DNA from: W11650 sp963545585
GTDB lineage: Bacteria > Bacillota > Clostridia > Lachnospirales > Vallitaleaceae
Reading direction: 5' to 3'
NCBI GenBank assembly: GCA_963545585.1
Contig: CAUUKX010000093.1
Coordinates: forward strand, 1-7,773
DNA: 7,773 nt
Below, in pieces: positions 5,554 to 7,773 of this stretch. A program made the position numbers and the translations under genes. How positions within the stretch are numbered: position 1 is the stretch's first letter; each line of letters opens with the position of its first letter. The notes below the pieces were generated by a model. The model saw only the letters and a program-made list of their open reading frames with translations, did not search any database and was not told the origin of the DNA.

Positions 5554-7428
5554 TTAAAGCAGTGCCGACAACTCATCTACTGTTGCACCGTTTAAGTAGG
5601 CTTCAATGATTTGCCGCCCTAACGGCAGCAAATCAGGATGCAAAAACTTCTGTACTTCCTCTCTAAAGAAATCTTCCAGTATTTTGGCACCCGCATCATA
5701 TCCTTCGATGCCGACTTCCGGTTGTAAGTGCGTTTTTAAAAGGCTCTTGGGAAGCTGGCTGCCGTCCACCTTAATGTTTTCTAAGCAATAGCCCAGCAAA
5801 GTACAGCGTGCTGGTGAAATTTGATGTTCTTTAAAGTTAAAATTACCTTTTCTGGCCAAATACTCCCGGTCCAGCCATTCCGTCATAAAACCGACCTTAT
5901 ATGCACCGACATGCTGATTGGGAATCAGGACATAGCGAGTATTCGGCGTATTTTGAATCTGAGTCAGCAGCAGATTCGCCTGATCGACCTTCCGGCCGGT
6001 TGCAAACGGCCAATACGAACCAACACCCTCACTATGCATACCGTCCGTATCCAAAATACTGGGATTGCCGTGACCGCGAGGCGCAACTAAGCGCCACAGC
6101 CAGCCCAGCGCCGGTGGCAGCAAATGCAAGAAACCCATAATTCCATAGCTTGGATTTTCCTTGGTGCAAACCGGTACCCGCACGCCAAAAGAACGAATAT
6201 CCACTCTGGCCGAGCGTTTGACCACACCGGGTACATAATCGCGCGGCATCACCACTCTGGGATTGGGGCAACGCTTGGTTTCCGTATCCATGGTATGCTC
6301 CCAAATCAAACAGGTCGCGTTCGGCCGCCCCATCATATTCAGGAAAATCAGCGGCCCCTCGGGATGAATTGTCAGCCGCTCGGTGAGCGGCGCTGTTCCG
6401 TACTGGGTAATATGATCTACCCGCCAAAACCAGCCTGCTTCTGCATCCTGAATCACCAGCTTGCCGCTGCCATCCTGCAAGGACGAATGGCACAGCGCCA
6501 TATCATCGGTTATTGGATGAAGTTCACAGCTATCGTTTAATTCCAAATAAAAAGCCTCTTGCGTAATACTGTTGGTTGCTAACTTGACCCGACCATCCGG
6601 TTCCCGATGAATTGCTTCCAGCATTTCCGACTTGCCGCCGCCGCTGGCGCCCTCGTGCAGTATTGTCAGCACATTGTCATAAGGCGTAATCACTTCCACC
6701 GTAGAAGCGTGGATCGTTGTCCAGCCCTCTCGTTCGCCGATATTTAAAAGCATACTGTAAATCCCTTTTTTGGCAGATGGCCCCGGGTACAGATTGTATG
6801 CAAAAATTTCATGCATTTTATCCAAACGGTTATGGACAACCACTTGTTTGCCGTTAAAATGGGTATGGCGGAAAGGCGGCGCTACGAATAAAATTGCCTG
6901 CGGGGTAAAAGCAACTGGAATCTCTTCCGCCGGAATAAAGCCCTGCAAATCAGCCAGTGCCGCTGCAAAAAAGCCGGCATTCTTCGGCACAATCAGCAGC
7001 GCCGGATAAGAAAGGCTGGCCTCAATCGCCGAACCGGCAGTAAAGGGCATGACAATCAGTTCTCTTTCGCCCAGCCAGTTTAAGGTTTCTGTCCGGAGCT
7101 TTGAAAAGTCATAGCCATATTTTTCCCGGAACTTAGGTTTATCCGTTGGCTTATCATCGGCAATCGCCATACAATTCGGGTCACGCCGGCGCATATATGC
7201 CTCCGGATAATTCACCACCGCTCCGTTTTTGGCCTTCATCACCCTTGCTTCCACCACCCGGCATTTTTCACCGGAATCATAGGCTACTTCTACCTCGCCA
7301 TTGACTGCACCTTCATAAGTAAGATCTATCAATTGCTCTCTGCTCCCCGGCACAACAACGCCCTTGCTGCTAATCAGCATTTCTTTAACATCCGCAGGGA
7401 TTACTAATTTTTCAAGTATTTTCCTCAT
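5554..7428 (-). CDS. DUF4914-type P-loop protein, function unknown
   Basis: The 624-aa protein matches my memory of the DUF4914 family, which is near this length; no function is established that I know of. The clearest motif is a Walker A loop, GASGGGKSE at 260-268. Its form is closer to HPr kinase (GxSGxGKSE) and PEP carboxykinase loops than to ordinary ATPases. An IHASTVEV segment at 239-246 precedes it and ITDDM follows at 306-310, which recalls the histidine before and paired aspartates after the loop in HPr kinase. A conserved-looking GSYWPFATGRK lies at 470-480. There is no signal peptide; the Trp/Leu/Pro-rich stretch 431-447 is too weak to call a membrane segment. The ATG has GAGGAG 5 nt upstream (7434-7439). 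It is the first gene after the 7732-7760 promoter and may share a transcript with arcA. A nucleotide-dependent kinase or phosphotransferase is an inference. The family name is fairly sure; the activity is not. Confidence 0.75.
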   Translation of the reverse strand: MRKILEKLVIPADVKEMLISSKGVVVPGSREQLIDLTYEGAVNGEVEVAYDSGEKCRVVEARVMKAKNGAVVNYPEAYMRRRDPNCMAIADDKPTDKPKFREKYGYDFSKLRTETLNWLGERELIVMPFTAGSAIEASLSYPALLIVPKNAGFFAAALADLQGFIPAEEIPVAFTPQAILFVAPPFRHTHFNGKQVVVHNRLDKMHEIFAYNLYPGPSAKKGIYSMLLNIGEREGWTTIHASTVEVITPYDNVLTILHEGASGGGKSEMLEAIHREPDGRVKLATNSITQEAFYLELNDSCELHPITDDMALCHSSLQDGSGKLVIQDAEAGWFWRVDHITQYGTAPLTERLTIHPEGPLIFLNMMGRPNATCLIWEHTMDTETKRCPNPRVVMPRDYVPGVVKRSARVDIRSFGVRVPVCTKENPSYGIMGFLHLLPPALGWLWRLVAPRGHGNPSILDTDGMHSEGVGSYWPFATGRKVDQANLLLTQIQNTPNTRYVLIPNQHVGAYKVGFMTEWLDREYLARKGNFNFKEHQISPARCTLLGYCLENIKVDGSQLPKSLLKTHLQPEVGIEGYDAGAKILEDFFREEVQKFLHPDLLPLGRQIIEAYLNGATVDELSALL

Positions 7429-7585
7429 ATCTTCTCCTCAGGGTCAGTAGTAAATAGGTCCTATCTTAATCACCCGACCATATCCGGCTGAAAAGAGCTT
7501 TATACAAGCCTTTTCTTTTTAGGAATGAAAGCATCTTAATGCCAGCCGTTTTTTCAAGCCTGCCGGGGGAATGATTTTATTATAC
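7429..7585 (-). other. distal 5' leader of the DUF4914 gene
   Basis: These 157 bases separate the structured element from the DUF4914 start codon. On the minus strand they can form small hairpins, such as GCAT-TAAG-ATGC and a CCGGC/GCTGG pair around a 15-nt loop, and GGTC pairs with GACC nearer the gene. I see no terminator with a T-run, no known riboswitch motif and no credible small gene. The ribosome binding site at 7434-7439 is exposed in these simple foldings. Confidence 0.35.
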
Positions 7586-7716
7586 TCAACTTTCCCCTGA
7601 TCGAAGTGCTTTGCACTTCTGCCTGGGGGCAGCCTACCCTGGTCGAAAGCTCCGCTTTCTGCCCGGGTGGGCTGCCTACCTAAAAAAGATTGTTCTGTCG
7701 AACATGGGAAAGTTGA
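7586..7716 (-). ncRNA. structured leader RNA element or MITE-like element closed by an inverted repeat
   Basis: The ends TCAACTTTCCC (7586-7596) and GGGAAAGTTGA (7706-7716) are perfect 11-bp inverted repeats. Inside are three hairpins. The first has arms 7603-7609 and 7613-7619. The second is long, joining 7628-7650 to 7654-7676 with few mismatches. The third has arms 7691-7695 and 7700-7704. On the minus strand the outer repeat would form a closing stem (P1) starting about 9 nt after the predicted transcription start, the layout of many riboswitches and other cis-acting RNAs. The alternative is a small non-autonomous mobile element: TTATTAT occurs on both sides (7577-7583 and 7718-7724), like a target duplication, though that sequence is low complexity. 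I match it to no known RNA family. The strand is given by the promoter, not proven. Confidence 0.5.
7595..7680. repeat. tandem 44-bp units with covarying hairpins
   Basis: Two diverged 44-bp copies, 7595-7638 and 7637-7680, overlap by 2 bp. On the plus strand both begin CCCTG(A/G)TCGAA and both end in GCCTACC. The middle differs in sequence but keeps a hairpin: GAAGTGC-TTT-GCACTTC in the first, GAAAGC-TCC-GCTTTC in the second. A second short pairing is likewise kept as TGCC/GGCA and GCCC/GGGC. Changes on both sides of the stems preserve pairing. Confidence 0.7.
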
Positions 7717-7731
7717 ATTATTATGTTTTTC

Positions 7732-7760
7732 AGTATATCATATATTTTTTTGCAAGTCAA
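7732..7760 (-). promoter_or_regulatory. strong sigma-A-type promoter reading into the structured element and DUF4914 gene
   Basis: On the minus strand TTGACT (7755-7760) and TATACT (7732-7737) are separated by 17 bp, each one base from consensus. The spacer is A/T-rich. Transcription should begin near 7725, a few bases before the outer inverted repeat, giving a leader of nearly 300 nt to the DUF4914 start. This is the main evidence that the element is transcribed leftward. Confidence 0.7.
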
Positions 7761-7773
7761 ACTTTTTGAACTT

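Noticed and set aside
6032..6493. 153-codon minus-strand frame inside the DUF4914 gene
   Set aside because: It is an out-of-frame shadow of a gene that is intact and has good motifs; no independent start signal is visible.
7579..7584. Minus-strand TATAAT just inside the left flank of the structured element, as a second promoter for the DUF4914 gene
   Set aside because: The -10 box is perfect but no acceptable -35 box lies 16-18 bp upstream (CTTCGA, ACTTCG or CACTTC). It remains possible as a weak or outward promoter but is not supported.

Overview
The window is about 7.8 kb of a bacterial chromosome. Four intact genes all lie on the minus strand, so transcription runs from right to left. Strong purine-rich ribosome binding sites (AGGAGG-like), good sigma-A-type promoters with 17-bp spacers, mid GC content and a MetRS of the HIGN/four-cysteine type all suggest a Firmicute (Bacillota), probably of the Clostridia. 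I cannot name the genus.

Layout in the direction of transcription. At 7732-7760 a near-consensus promoter (TTGACT, 17 bp, TATACT) faces leftward. Its transcript would almost at once enter a 131-bp element (7586-7716). The element is closed by an 11-bp perfect inverted repeat and holds three hairpins, two of which are diverged tandem copies of one unit. It is either a structured leader RNA or a small mobile (MITE-like) element. About 157 nt further on is a 624-aa protein of the DUF4914 type with a clear P-loop (5554-7428). It is followed after 93 nt by a full-length arginine deiminase, arcA (4231-5460).

After arcA, a 15-bp inverted repeat followed by a T-rich tract probably ends that transcript. 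The same stretch carries three copies of TTAACGA exactly 20 bp apart plus inverted copies, just upstream of the promoter (4078-4106) of the next gene. That gene (2540-3964) encodes a 474-aa regulator-like protein with an AlbA_2/Schlafen-type N-terminus, a GHKL-type ATPase region and a possible C-terminal winged helix. In a sampled row its DNA is more AT-rich than its neighbours. Next, a consensus-like promoter (2473-2501) drives metG, methionyl-tRNA synthetase (315-2273), through a leader of about 190 nt in which I recognise no known riboswitch or T-box.

The last 314 bases hold no convincing complete gene. They contain a hairpin that probably ends metG transcription (114-144), a short imperfect direct repeat, and a good plus-strand terminator (36-64). 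That terminator implies a plus-strand gene ending at or just beyond the left edge, convergent with metG.

Functional reading: metG is housekeeping. arcA makes citrulline and ammonia from arginine, the first step of the ADI pathway, but arcB, arcC and arcD are not in the window. The P-loop protein upstream of arcA may share its transcript, but nothing here proves a shared role. The least explained parts are the structured element before the DUF4914 gene and the phased repeats before the AlbA_2 gene.
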